Assembly: GCA_022796795.1 (NCBI GenBank)
Contig: JAAWJI010000006.1
Location: forward strand, 1 to 64,000
Length of the DNA: 64,000 bases
Origin: Lachnospiraceae bacterium
GTDB lineage: Bacteria; Bacillota; Clostridia; Lachnospirales; Lachnospiraceae
Reading direction: 5' to 3'
Numbering within the stretch: the first letter of the stretch is position 1; the number at the start of each line of letters is the position of its first letter. Shown piece by piece: positions 24,691-34,600 of the stretch. The position numbers were made by a program, and so were the translations under genes. The notes beneath the pieces are model-generated. The model did no database searches. It was not told the DNA's origin and saw only the letters and a program-made list of their open reading frames with translations.

Positions 24691-26016
24691 TTATCTGTCC
24701 AGATATGTATTTTTATAGGTTTCCCGCACCTCTTGGGGAACCAGGCTTCCTCCCGTAGCCCATGCAATGTGCACCGCATTTTCCATCTGATTCTCAAGTC
24801 CGTGCTCCTCCAGATATCGGCAAAACTCTCGACTCTTTCCGCCTCTGATCACTCCCTGAAAGGACGCGCAGGCGCTGGGCTCCAGAAATAGATCCTCCGC
24901 CTCCAAAAGATCCCGCATATACTCATACAGATTTGCGTCCTCCACAGTAAAGGTTCCCCCAAGCATTGGCTCAATCACCTTTCCCACGAATCCCGAAGGC
25001 CTTCCCACTGCCAGTCCGTCTGCGTGGGTTCTGCCGGAAAGGCCGATATCCTGGACGCAGATCTGCCCGTGAAGCCCGGTGACCATGCCTGTGAGCATGC
25101 AAGGCGCCTGGGTGGGTTCCATGAAAAAGCAGTGGACGAAATCACCGAACTGGTGTTTTAATCCAAAAGTAATGCCGCCGGGAGCGCCGCCTACCCCGCA
25201 GGGAATGTACACAAATAAAGGATGCTTCTCATCTACCTGGATTTCTTTTTCCCGAAGCTGTCCGGCCAGACGTTCCGCTGCCACGGCGTAGCCCAAAAAT
25301 AAATCTCTGGAATTCTCGTCATCCACAAAATAGCTTTTGGGATCCTGCCTGGACATCTCTTTTCCCTTTTCCACAGCTCCGCTGTAATCCGACTCGTATT
25401 CCAGAACCGTAACGCCCTTGCTTCTCAGGAGATCCTTTTTCCACTGCCTGGCATCCGCCGACATGTGGACCAGAACCCGATAGCCAATGGCCGCGCTGGC
25501 GATGCCAATACTCATACCCAGGTTTCCTGTAGATCCCACCTGAACCGTATACTGCTCAAAAAATTTCCGAAACCTTGGATTTGCCAGGCAGGAATAGTCC
25601 TCCTCCAGGGACAACATTCCCTGGGACAATGCCAGCTCCTCGGTATGTTTGAGCACCTCATAAATCCCCCCTCTGGCTTTCACAGAACCGGCAATGGCAA
25701 GATGACTGTCCTGCTTCAGCAACAGCCTGCCCTCCAGATGGCTGCCATATTTGCGGTTGATTTGTTCCCTCATAGCAGGAATCTCTGTGAGGGCAGACTC
25801 AATCAGGCCGCCTCTGTCTGCGGTCTCCGGAAAACATTTCACAATAAAGGGCGCAAAACGCTTAAGTCTGGCCGATGCATCCCGAATATCCTCTTCTGTC
25901 AATTCCAGATCTTTCCCGCCCTCTGCAAAGGAAACCTGCCCCGGATTTATCCAGACCACTTCCTTGCCTTTTTGCATCTCTTTTAAAATGGGATATTTCT
26001 CCTCCAGATGTTCCAT
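24691..26016 (-). CDS. dsdA: D-serine ammonia-lyase (D-serine dehydratase)
   Basis: PLP enzyme converting D-serine to pyruvate and ammonia. 441 residues from ATG 26016, preceded by GGAGGAG, nearly the same as E. coli DsdA (442); the longer open frame to 26124 has no better start. Lys113 in AGSVKARGG binds PLP, QVGSTGNLGMSIG is the phosphate cup, and CGVGGAPGG is the second glycine loop. It is the last gene of the minus-strand run that begins with the AGCS symporter, 122 bases after the response regulator, and is the likely output of that signalling system. Confidence 0.94.
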   Translation of the reverse strand: MEHLEEKYPILKEMQKGKEVVWINPGQVSFAEGGKDLELTEEDIRDASARLKRFAPFIVKCFPETADRGGLIESALTEIPAMREQINRKYGSHLEGRLLLKQDSHLAIAGSVKARGGIYEVLKHTEELALSQGMLSLEEDYSCLANPRFRKFFEQYTVQVGSTGNLGMSIGIASAAIGYRVLVHMSADARQWKKDLLRSKGVTVLEYESDYSGAVEKGKEMSRQDPKSYFVDDENSRDLFLGYAVAAERLAGQLREKEIQVDEKHPLFVYIPCGVGGAPGGITFGLKHQFGDFVHCFFMEPTQAPCMLTGMVTGLHGQICVQDIGLSGRTHADGLAVGRPSGFVGKVIEPMLGGTFTVEDANLYEYMRDLLEAEDLFLEPSACASFQGVIRGGKSREFCRYLEEHGLENQMENAVHIAWATGGSLVPQEVRETYKNTYLDR

Positions 26017-26138
26017 CTCCAACTCCTCCGTTCCTCCCCCGCATGTTCTCTTTTTCCGTACCAGATCTTTCCGCCAATCCTGGTACGAATCCTTATATCC
26101 TGCTTTCCCCCATCCCCACCGCAAGTGTCCAAAGCTTT

Positions 26139-26819
26139 CTATCCCCGTTTCAGATAAACCGCCGGGGTAACCCCAGTGTGGATATGAAAATATTTATAAA
26201 AATGATTCAGATTCTGGTATCCCACAGCCTCCGCCGCTTCCTTGATAGCCAGCTTCTTCTTTTCCATCATATGAATACTTTTTTCAATGCGAATCTTGTG
26301 CACATAGAAAATAATGGTCATTCCCATATGTTTCTTAAAAAGTCTGGAAAGGTGACTGGAGGTGCAAAAGGTAAGGTCCGCCAGAGTTTCCAGTTCCATC
26401 CGTTCCTGATAATGCTCCTGGATATAGGCCAGAACCGTATCCACCGCCTCATTTCCGGTAAAACTCCATCCAATCGCCCTCTGAATGGCCTGTTCCAGCT
26501 GTTCAAACTCAATAGGCTTTGACAGAATGTCGCTGGCGCCCAGGCGCAATGCCCGCTGGGCATATTCAAAAGAATCATAGGCGGTTATGATAATCACCTT
26601 GCTGTCCTTCATCCTGCTGATAATCTCAAAGCCATTCATATAGGGCATATGGATATCCATGAATACCAGCTCTGGCTTCCTGCACTGAATTAGGTTCCAG
26701 GCATCCCGCCCATTCTCCGCTGTCCCTACAATCTCAATGGGCAGCTTTTTCGTCTCAATAAAATGGCGGATAATGTTCAAAGCCGCCTTCTCATCATCAC
26801 AGATTACTGCTTTGATCAT
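26139..26819 (-). CDS. AraC-type response regulator
   Basis: 226 residues. Receiver domain 1-118 with the acidic pocket ICDDE (7-10) and phosphoacceptor Asp55 in VFMDIHMPYMNG, plus Lys in ILSKP. The C-terminal AraC/XylS double HTH (about 122-226) reads TLADLTFCTSSHLSRLFKKH and EAAEAVGYQNLNHFYKYFH. YesN-type regulator, shorter than most YesN proteins (about 500) because it lacks the middle region. It overlaps the kinase gene by four bases and most likely controls dsdA downstream and perhaps the symporter upstream. Confidence 0.92.
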   Translation of the reverse strand: MIKAVICDDEKAALNIIRHFIETKKLPIEIVGTAENGRDAWNLIQCRKPELVFMDIHMPYMNGFEIISRMKDSKVIIITAYDSFEYAQRALRLGASDILSKPIEFEQLEQAIQRAIGWSFTGNEAVDTVLAYIQEHYQERMELETLADLTFCTSSHLSRLFKKHMGMTIIFYVHKIRIEKSIHMMEKKKLAIKEAAEAVGYQNLNHFYKYFHIHTGVTPAVYLKRG

Positions 26820-27460
26820 CTGCCGTCCTCCTTCCTCTCCTCACTTTCCACAACAGGAATCTGGATCAGAAAACAGGTCTTCTCCTCCCCGTCCCGCCCG
26901 ATCTCAAAGCAGAACCCAGCGCCGTAAGCCGCATTCAGCTTCTGATACAGCATGGACAGACCATGGGAGGTATTGCTTTTAATTCCCTGGTTGATCGTCC
27001 TTATATTTTGTTCGCTCAGCGGAGTCCCGCAGTTGATGACCTGAATCTCCACCTGATCTTCCGCCTTTTCCACCCGAATTTTCAGATGTTTATGGGTACT
27101 TTCCTCAAACCCATGCAAAAAGGCGTTTTCCACCACAGGCTGCAGAAAGTTAAAGGGCACCAAAATTCCTGCGGCTTCCCGGTTTACCTGCCAGACCACC
27201 TGCAATTCCTCCCCATATCGGATTTTCTGCAACTGTAAATACGCCTTTACATACTCCAGTTCCTTCTCCAGAGGAACCATAGAAGCCTGGGTCCGCAGAG
27301 TATAGCGGAACATTTTGGACAACTCCACGATGGACTGATACAGGGGCATGGATCCTTCATCCAGGGCCATGGAAGCCATGCCATTAAGCGTATTAAAAAG
27401 AAAATGGTGATTGATTTTCAGGTCTGTCATGGCGGATTGGGTGTCCTTTAGATCTTTCAA
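26816..27460 (-). CDS. Soluble LytS/YesM-type histidine kinase lacking its own sensor
   Basis: 214 residues with only the His_kinase (PF06580-like) and HATPase parts. The H box is INHHFLFNTLNG (phosphoacceptor probably His19), where family members normally have PHF; here Pro is replaced by His. The N box appears as LQPVVENAFLHGF and the G box as SHGLSMLYQKL. No membrane segment, HAMP or PAS domain is present, in contrast to typical YesM kinases. Start and stop overlap the sensor and regulator genes by four bases each, so the three proteins are made together and the cupin-PocR protein probably supplies the input. Confidence 0.88.
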   Translation of the reverse strand: MKDLKDTQSAMTDLKINHHFLFNTLNGMASMALDEGSMPLYQSIVELSKMFRYTLRTQASMVPLEKELEYVKAYLQLQKIRYGEELQVVWQVNREAAGILVPFNFLQPVVENAFLHGFEESTHKHLKIRVEKAEDQVEIQVINCGTPLSEQNIRTINQGIKSNTSHGLSMLYQKLNAAYGAGFCFEIGRDGEEKTCFLIQIPVVESEERKEDGR

Positions 27461-28314
27461 AAAATCTCCTGGGTCTCCCTCTGGTTGCTGATGCGCAGCT
27501 CCTTTTCCGTCAGCTCTCTTCGGAACTGTTCAAACTCGCAATAGTTCCGGACAGCCTTTACGATCCTGCCCATGAGAGCCTTAATCCCTGCCACCACGCT
27601 TTCCGGAGAATCGTAGACATCCTCCATCCTCCCCTTCTGGGTAGCGGAATGGCGGATATACCCGCTCTGAATATACCCCATAAAGCTTCCGCCGAACTGG
27701 ATGGGATATTGAAAAATCTCCATTCCATATTCGCAGGAAAAAACCTGCTCCTGGGAACAATCCTTTAGGGGAATGCGGCGCATACACCTGCAGATGCCCG
27801 GATTCTGCTCTGGCTCACAGTGTTTCTGGCAGAAATCTGGGTAAAACCGACTCTGGAGAATTAGATTTCCGTGAGAATCAAAAATGGCATAGCTGTGATG
27901 CAGGGTCTCCAGAAACTGGGTGCGGATGGCTTCCACCGCCACATAGATCAGATCCGAAGAGATCTTCCCCTGCTGCCCTTCTCCCTTATGAAACTCTGCT
28001 TCCTCCAGAGCCTCCGGATTGGATACCAACAGATGCCGAAAGGCTCCCTGACCGGTATTATAAATCTCATGCTCCACTCCGGCCTTCCAGTGGAAGAATC
28101 CTCCCACAGACAGACCATGCTCCACCCCATCCAGGATGGAGCGCGCCTGTCCCTCAAGCACATAAATGACCTGTTCCTCATAATGTCGATGCCGGGGCTG
28201 ATAGCCTCCCGGGGAAAGCGTTACAATGCCCGTCTTCAGGCCCTGTATGGAAGACAGCTCCTGTCCGTCATCCAGCCATGCAATCTCTCCCCAGTCCGTA
28301 ATCTGTATTGCCAT
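27457..28314 (-). CDS. Cupin-PocR sensor protein coupled to the kinase
   Basis: 285 residues. Residues 25-105 form a cupin barrel with a metal site suggested by His42, His44, Glu46/47 and His82 (PRHRHYEEQVIYVLEG and GVEHEI). Residues about 120-225 match a PocR ligand-sensing domain: SYAIFDSHGNLIL, a Cys-rich stretch (Cys162, 166, 175, 177, 186) and SCEYGMEIFQYPIQFGGSFMG. The last 40 residues are a helix fit to signal to a partner. There is no DNA-binding or kinase domain. It is read as the detached input module of the adjacent kinase. The ligand is unknown; context points to a small amino acid or a metabolite of it. Confidence 0.82.
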   Translation of the reverse strand: MAIQITDWGEIAWLDDGQELSSIQGLKTGIVTLSPGGYQPRHRHYEEQVIYVLEGQARSILDGVEHGLSVGGFFHWKAGVEHEIYNTGQGAFRHLLVSNPEALEEAEFHKGEGQQGKISSDLIYVAVEAIRTQFLETLHHSYAIFDSHGNLILQSRFYPDFCQKHCEPEQNPGICRCMRRIPLKDCSQEQVFSCEYGMEIFQYPIQFGGSFMGYIQSGYIRHSATQKGRMEDVYDSPESVVAGIKALMGRIVKAVRNYCEFEQFRRELTEKELRISNQRETQEIF

Positions 28315-28459
28315 TCCCGCACCTCCTGTCTCTTTCTTAAGAGTCCATCTGCTTCAACAAAGGATCCCTCATAAGCCTTAACGGCTGCCAGTCCTATTTA
28401 TATACCGTAACACAGGCCTCCACATTCTGACAAGAGATGGCTGGTAAAGAAAGACATCT

Positions 28460-29713
28460 TTAGTCCTCGTCAAAGGCTCCCGCCGGATACAGCGGGAAAC
28501 GGGAAATCAAAGCCTGAGCCTTGCAGGCTGCCAGATTCTGCTCATCCTGAGGCGCCGCTGCCACCTTGTTCATAATGGCTGCAATCTCCCGAATCTCCGG
28601 CTCCTTAAGGCCTCTCTGAGACACAGCTGTCAAACCGATCCGCACTCCGCTGGTTACACCCGGCTTCTCCGGATCAAAGGGAATCATATTTTTGTTCACC
28701 GTGATGCCCACAGAATCCAGTGCATCCTGGAATGCCTTTCCGGTAATCTTTTTCTCTCTCAGATCCGCTACTAAAAGGTGATTGTCCGTACCGCCGCTGA
28801 CAATGCGAAAACCGTATTTTGTCAGCTCCTCTGCCAGACATTTTGCATTTTTCACCACCTGCTCCATGATGGCCCGGAAGGCATCGCTGGCCGCATACTG
28901 GAAGGACCAGGCCTTTGCCGCCATAGTGTGAAGCTGAATGGAACCCAGGGCTCCCGGGAATGTTCCCTTGTCCAGAAGCTTTGCGTGCTCTGCCTTGCAG
29001 AATACCATTCCGCTTCTGGCGCTGCAAAAGGTCTTTGTGGTAGAGGAGGTGACAAAATCCGCGTGGGGAATGGGGCTTGGGATCACGCCTGCGGCCACCA
29101 GACCTGCAATGTGGGCCATATCCACCATGAAATAAGCACCAACCTCCTTGGCAACCTTGGCAATACGCTCATAATCAATAAGCCGGGAATAGGAGCTGGC
29201 TCCCGCAATAATCAGTTTAGGCTCATACTCCTTAGCCTTCTGCTCCAGGGCGTCATAGTCGATCATCTCCGTTTCCGGATCCATGGCATAAAACTCAAAG
29301 TGATAGATCTTGCTCACCCAGTTGGCCGGTGAACCGTGGGTTAAATGTCCCCCCTGATCCAGACGCATACTCAGCACCTTGTCCCCCGGATTCAGCACAG
29401 ATGCAAACACACTGTAGTTTGCCGTAGAACCGGAATAGGACTGAATGTTCACATGCTCCGCCTGAAACAGTTTCTTTGCTCTCTCACAGGCCAGCTCCTC
29501 CACCTGATCCGCAATGTGAGAACCAGCCTGGAAGCGTCTTCCCGGATATCCTTCCAAGGTCTTATTGGTAAACACGCTTCCGGTCAGCTCCATGACAGCC
29601 AGAGGCGCGGTGCTCTCTGATGCAATCATCTCAATGTTGTGCTCCTGGCGCTCCAATTCCTGATCTACCAGTCCAGCCAGTACTGGTTCTGTTGCTCTTG
29701 TTACTTTTAACAT
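28460..29713 (-). CDS. Divergent SHMT-like PLP enzyme (not a standard GlyA)
   Basis: 417 residues, fold type I, end-to-end similar to serine hydroxymethyltransferase. PLP Lys227 (STTKTF), GGHLTHG (121-127), DMAHIAGLVAAG (198-209) and the carboxylate-binding RIG (358-360) are kept. Several hallmark residues are not. RYYGGCE is RFQAGSH (60-66), so the catalytic Glu is His. THKTLRGPRGG is TTKTFCSARSG. The flap FPGGQGG is FPGALGS (252-258). SENYTS is SESTAP. Those positions handle folate and proton transfer in SHMT, so folate-dependent activity is doubtful; an aldolase on beta-hydroxy or alpha-methyl amino acids is a reasonable alternative. It follows the AGCS symporter and precedes the sensor genes. 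Confidence 0.85.
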   Translation of the reverse strand: MLKVTRATEPVLAGLVDQELERQEHNIEMIASESTAPLAVMELTGSVFTNKTLEGYPGRRFQAGSHIADQVEELACERAKKLFQAEHVNIQSYSGSTANYSVFASVLNPGDKVLSMRLDQGGHLTHGSPANWVSKIYHFEFYAMDPETEMIDYDALEQKAKEYEPKLIIAGASSYSRLIDYERIAKVAKEVGAYFMVDMAHIAGLVAAGVIPSPIPHADFVTSSTTKTFCSARSGMVFCKAEHAKLLDKGTFPGALGSIQLHTMAAKAWSFQYAASDAFRAIMEQVVKNAKCLAEELTKYGFRIVSGGTDNHLLVADLREKKITGKAFQDALDSVGITVNKNMIPFDPEKPGVTSGVRIGLTAVSQRGLKEPEIREIAAIMNKVAAAPQDEQNLAACKAQALISRFPLYPAGAFDED

Positions 29714-29830
29714 AGTCGTTCACTCCTTATTTTCCTATTTCGCTTTTTCCTATTTTAATTTCAAACCAGATTCTGTATTCAACATAGCATAGCTCCCCTG
29801 GTTTTCCTATTCCGGATCCTGCTTTACCAT

Positions 29831-31279
29831 TTACAGATTTTGATATTTATCCCAGACTCCGTCAGTGTCTTCAATATCAAACTGACCAGGATGAAATACT
29901 GGGTCCTTTCCCGCTTTCTTCTGCTCCTCATAATCTCTTAAAAGTGCAAAGCCCTTTTTCGAGAGAAGCAGAATCGCCACAATATTCAGCCAAGCCATCA
30001 TTGCCACGCCTGTATCCCCCATGGTCCAGATAATCTGACCGTTGACCAGCACGCCGGAAAAGCAGGAAAAGAGGAAGATGCCTCTCATTGCCAGAACTGC
30101 AGGCCGGTTTCCCTTGAACAGGTAGCGGACATTTGCCTCCGCCTGATAATAGTAGCCCATAAGGGAGGTAAACACAAACATGATGATGACAATAGCCAGC
30201 AGCTTTCCGGCCCAGGTTCCTAAGGACACACTGAGAGCATTCTGTGCCCAGCGGATTCCGTATTCTACGCCGGGGATTCCCTCTGTCAGCATGGTTGCTC
30301 CATCCGGGCCTACCGTATTGTAGCAGCCGGACAGAAGAATAATCAGAGCCGAAGCCGTACACACGATCAGAGTATCTATGTATACGGAAAATGCCTGCAC
30401 CAGTCCCTGCTTGGCCGGATGAGAACATTCTGCAGCCGCACTTACAATGGCGCCGGAGCCCTGTCCCGCTTCGTTGGAATAAATTCCCCGCTTAACACCC
30501 CAGGAAATGGCCGAACCGATTACTGCGCCAAAAATAGGATGAATCCCGAACGCTGATGTAACAATCAGCTTAAGCACGCCGGGAACCGCAGTGATATGGG
30601 AACCGATTACTGCAAAGGCCATAATCACATAAACCACACACATGATAGGAGCCATGTATTCCGCAATTTTTCCGATTCGCTTAATGCCTCCGCACACCAC
30701 CAATCCCAAAACAACACAGAAGATAGCGCCTACCACAATCATATTAGCCCCAAAGGCCTCCTCATAGGTGGACGCAATGGAATTTACGTGAAGGCCCGGC
30801 ATGAGGATCCCAGGTCCCAGAACCGTGGCAATGGCAAACAGCACTGCATAAGGCTTGCATTTTAATGCTCTTTCAATAAAGTAGGCCGGACCACCCAGGT
30901 ATTCTCCGTTTCCCGTCTTGGTCTTATAAGCCTGGGCCAAAGCTGACTCCATAAAGGCAGAGCTGGCTCCGATAAAGGCAATAACCCACATCCAGAAAAC
31001 CGCCCCCGGACCGCCGAAGAATATGGCTGTGGCCACACTGGCTATGTTGCCCATACCCACCCGGGATCCTACGGTAGCGGCAAAGGCCTGGAAGGGCGTA
31101 ATGCCTGTATCCGACTTTTCGCCGTGGACCAGGAGATGAACCATCTCTTTAAACAGCCTCACCTGAGGAAATTTCATTCGAATGGAAAACCACAGACCTG
31201 CCCCGAGACACAGGAACACCAGGGGCATACTCCACAAAATATCGTTCAGGCCGTTCATTGCATTGGTAAATAGCTCCAC
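29831..31279 (-). CDS. Alanine/glycine:cation symporter (AGCS family)
   Basis: Sodium- or proton-coupled uptake of alanine, glycine and some D-amino acids. 482 residues from GTG 31279, which has GGAGGT six bases upstream; an ATG at 31312 lacks a ribosome site. About ten membrane segments. The family signature region VGMGNIASVATAIFFGGPG with FWMW is present (about 74-96), as are YSNEAGQGSGAI and the C-terminal cytoplasmic tail. First gene of the island ending at dsdA; it would bring in the substrate for the enzymes encoded behind it. Confidence 0.92.
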   Translation of the reverse strand: MELFTNAMNGLNDILWSMPLVFLCLGAGLWFSIRMKFPQVRLFKEMVHLLVHGEKSDTGITPFQAFAATVGSRVGMGNIASVATAIFFGGPGAVFWMWVIAFIGASSAFMESALAQAYKTKTGNGEYLGGPAYFIERALKCKPYAVLFAIATVLGPGILMPGLHVNSIASTYEEAFGANMIVVGAIFCVVLGLVVCGGIKRIGKIAEYMAPIMCVVYVIMAFAVIGSHITAVPGVLKLIVTSAFGIHPIFGAVIGSAISWGVKRGIYSNEAGQGSGAIVSAAAECSHPAKQGLVQAFSVYIDTLIVCTASALIILLSGCYNTVGPDGATMLTEGIPGVEYGIRWAQNALSVSLGTWAGKLLAIVIIMFVFTSLMGYYYQAEANVRYLFKGNRPAVLAMRGIFLFSCFSGVLVNGQIIWTMGDTGVAMMAWLNIVAILLLSKKGFALLRDYEEQKKAGKDPVFHPGQFDIEDTDGVWDKYQNL

Positions 31280-31332
31280 AATAGCACCTCCACTTTTCAT
31301 TTCTTTTTTCATTTGTGCACAATTTTGATGCC

Positions 31333-31510
31333 TTAATTATCTCAGATTCGTGAAGTTGATGATATTACGGATCTTGATGATTTTTTTACCGATTTCGGCA
31401 AACAGGAACTAGAGATTCCCGCTCCGCATCAAATTTGCTGCGCACATATACATTATCCAGCGTCTGCTCCACATACAGGCTGCTCTCATAAAAATGCTTC
31501 TCCTCCTGGG
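31333..31510 (-). pseudogene. Gene remnant upstream of the AGCS symporter
   Basis: Minus-strand reading from 31510 gives DLSQEEKHFYESSLYVEQ and onward, ends at a stop after a probable frameshift, and the other frame continues AEIGKKIIKIRNIINFTNLR to a stop. No start exists. The YESSL-type segment resembles the tail of Rpn nuclease-transposases, but the match is too short to be sure. Confidence 0.35.
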
Positions 31511-31512
31511 AA

Positions 31513-31582
31513 AGATCTAAGAAAAATCAGGCGGAAGCGACTCCGGCATCTACCAACCTATGCCGTCAGAGTCACTTCCGCC
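31513..31582 (-). terminator. Terminator of the PHP-UvrD helicase gene
   Basis: GGCGGAAGCGACTCCGGCA (31530-31548) pairs with TGCCG...GAGTCACTTCCGCC (31561-31582). Read on minus it is followed by TGATTTTTCTT. It lies about 50 bases past the helicase stop. Confidence 0.85.
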
Positions 31583-31630
31583 TTTAACACGTTAGCCAAA
31601 AAACTGCAATTTACAATCCAGCGTTTCCAT

Positions 31631-34600
31631 TTACAGAAAGTCAAACAGACTCAACTGCACTGCCTGCTCTTTTTCTTCCTCTTTTGCTGCATTCTCCTCC
31701 AGGATCTCCCCATGCGGAAGCTCCTCCAGAAAGCGGGAAGCCTCCTGTCCGCAGACCAGAATCAGCTCCTCCCGGGCCCGTGTCATACCCACAAAGGCCA
31801 GTCGCCGTTCCTCCTCCAGGTCTGTCACCCTTCCCTTAAATTCCAGGGGAAATCTCCCCTTATCCATTCCATACAGGAACACCACGGGAAACTCCAAGCC
31901 CTTGGAGCCGTGAAGGGTCATAAGGGTCACTGCGTCCGCGTGATATTTTCGGCCTCCGTTTCTTCTTACGTCGCCGTCCTCACCAAAGGAAAGGGTCTTT
32001 AACAGCTCTTCCATGGATGTATAGAGCACGGACATATCCATAAGCTTCTTCAAAGCCTCCTGCTCTTGAAAGGTAAACTCCTTTTCCCACTCCTCCAAAA
32101 GCTTTAGGGGGCGGGTCCGCTTCACCTTTTTCCGGTATTTTTTCTCCAAATAGGAAAATGCCTCCTGCGCATTTTTTCCAAGCCAGGGCTGTAAAAGCCG
32201 CCGGCTCAGCTCCTCTGTCATGCTCCTCCGGGTATCGCTCACAAACCGGAAGAAGTACAGGGCCGCCCGCACCTCCTTCTCTGTGAGAAAATCCTCCCGC
32301 CCTGCCACCTGGTAGGGAATCCCCTCCTGCCGAAGACACTTCTCCAAAAGGGCCGCCTGCCTGTGGGTCCGGTAGAGTACAGCCATATCCGAAAAGCCCC
32401 GCGCCAGGCGCTCCTCGCTCCCTCCTTTATGGTCCGTGTCCAGCATATCCATGCCGCCCACCTGCCGGTTGATCTCCTTTGCCACAAAGATCGCTTCCCT
32501 TCGCTCATCCTGGGCTGTCACCAGACGAACAGGCAGATTGCCCCTGCCTTTGGCTTCCAGTTTTCGCCCCTCCCCCTCATTGCGGGAGATCAGCTCCAAT
32601 GCCGCCTGGAGGATGGCCGGAGCAGAACGGTAATTCTCCGTAAGCCGGATGGTAATGAGCTCTGGGTATTCCTTTCGCAGCTGGGAAAAGACTCTGGGAT
32701 CGCAGCCTCGAAAACCATAGATGGATTGATCCGGGTCTCCGATGACGAACAGTTCCTTCCCGCTTCGGCCCCACTCTTTTACCAGACGGTACTGCAGGGG
32801 ATTGATATCCTGAAACTCATCGATCAGAAGATAGGAAAAGGGCTTTCGCTCCAAAGCCTCCTCTGGCAGGGACTCCATAATTCCCAATGTTTCCAGGAGA
32901 AGGTCGTCATAATCCACAGCCCCTGCTTCCTGCATCAGCTGTCCATAGCGCTCATAGAGTGGTGCATCCTGCTCATTTCCTTGGGTAAGGCCGTTTTTTA
33001 CCTGGGAGAGCTCCTTCAAAAATCGGGCAGGCTCCTCACACACCTTCCCTTCTTCAAGGACTTTCTTTGCCAGCTCCTCCTGAAGTCCCTGGTCCGCCAC
33101 CACAAAGGAAAATCCTCTCTCCTGGAGAAAATGGCTGCAGATGGCGTGGAAGGTGCCGATTCGAAGGTTGCTGCCTCCGGCCATACGAGCCCTCATTTCT
33201 TCCGCTGCCTTGCGGGTAAAGGTCACAGCAGTGATTTCCTCCGGGGGGATCTGCCGCACTTCCAGCAGGTACTTAAGCCTCTCAATCAGAGTCCGGGTCT
33301 TTCCGGCTCCAGGACCTGCAATAACCGCCACGGCTCTTCCGGTCTGTTCCACAGCTCTTTGTTGCGGTTTGCTTAAGGCCGGGAGTCTTGTTTCCTCTTC
33401 TTCCGTGTCCAGGGGCCCCTTCCCTGGCTTCTCCCCCTCTCTTTTCCCATTTCCCTTCTTTCCTGTTCCAGAACTATCCTTACAAGCCCTGCCCATTTTT
33501 CCGGCAGCTTCCCCGGAAGCTCTCCTGGACCTGCCAGCAATCTCCCCGGGAACAAAAAAGGAGATCTGCCCTTCCAGCCAGCTTCGGTCCTCCGGAGTCA
33601 AAAGGCTGATTTTTCCGTATTCCCCGTCAAACCCCGGGGTCCGCTCCACCTGGCCCTCCCGAAGCCTGCGGATCCCCTCTGCCATCAGGGTTCCCGCCTC
33701 CTTTTTGATATCCTCCAGGGGAAGCTCCCGCAGGATGGCAAATTCTGTGCCCAGATTTTGAATCATCTGCTCATACCGCGCCTGAGCCTTTTTTCCCGAA
33801 GCGGAAATCCCCTGGGATGCGCCGATAACCTCCAAAAGGGGAACCAGACTTTCAAAAGGCCGGCCAGAAGGCAGGGAAAATCCCTCCTTTCGGTCTGCCA
33901 GCTGCTCGATCCGGTTGAGAACGCCGATGGTAATCTTCTTTCCGCACACCGGACACTTATTTCCATAGGCGGCTGTCTGCCGGGGGCTGATGCAAAGATC
34001 ACACTTTCGGTGTCCGTCAAAATGATATTTTCCCTCCTCCGGGAAAAATTCAATGGTTCCTTTCAGCCCCTTTCCCTCCTGAATGGCTCCATACAACCCT
34101 TGGTAGGACATTTCTATGTCAAATAGGTTCGCCTCTCTTCCAAGCTTACCCGGAGAATGAGCGTCGGAATTGGAGATCAGCTGAAAGGAATCCAGGGCGC
34201 TGATCCGCCAGATCATAGGCGGATCCGTGGAAAGCCCGGTCTCCAGGGCATGAATGTAGGGCGTCAGCTCCTCAAAGCAGTCCTCAATCCTGTCAAATCC
34301 GGAAAAAGCTCCAAACAAGGAAAAATGGGGCGTCCAGATATGGGCAGGCACATACATGGCCCGGGAGCTTGTCTCCAGCATAATTTCCAGCAAATCCCGG
34401 CAGGAAAGTCCCAGGATGGGCCGTCCGTCCGAGTGAATATTTCCAATGAGCTCCAGTCGTTCCGACAGAAGCTTTGCCTCCTTAAGCCCCGGCAGGATCA
34501 AAAGACTGTGCACCTTTCTCACCTGGTCCCCCTTTTTATAGATGGAACTGATCTCTCCGGTCACCACAAAACGGGGGCTCCTGCATGAAGCTCTCTCCTC

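Noticed and set aside
28460-29713. Naming the SHMT-like gene glyA
   Set aside because: Too many active-site residues differ from true serine hydroxymethyltransferases.
29714-31630. Glycine riboswitch before the AGCS or SHMT-like gene
   Set aside because: The leaders were read for the paired aptamer core; nothing resembling it was found.
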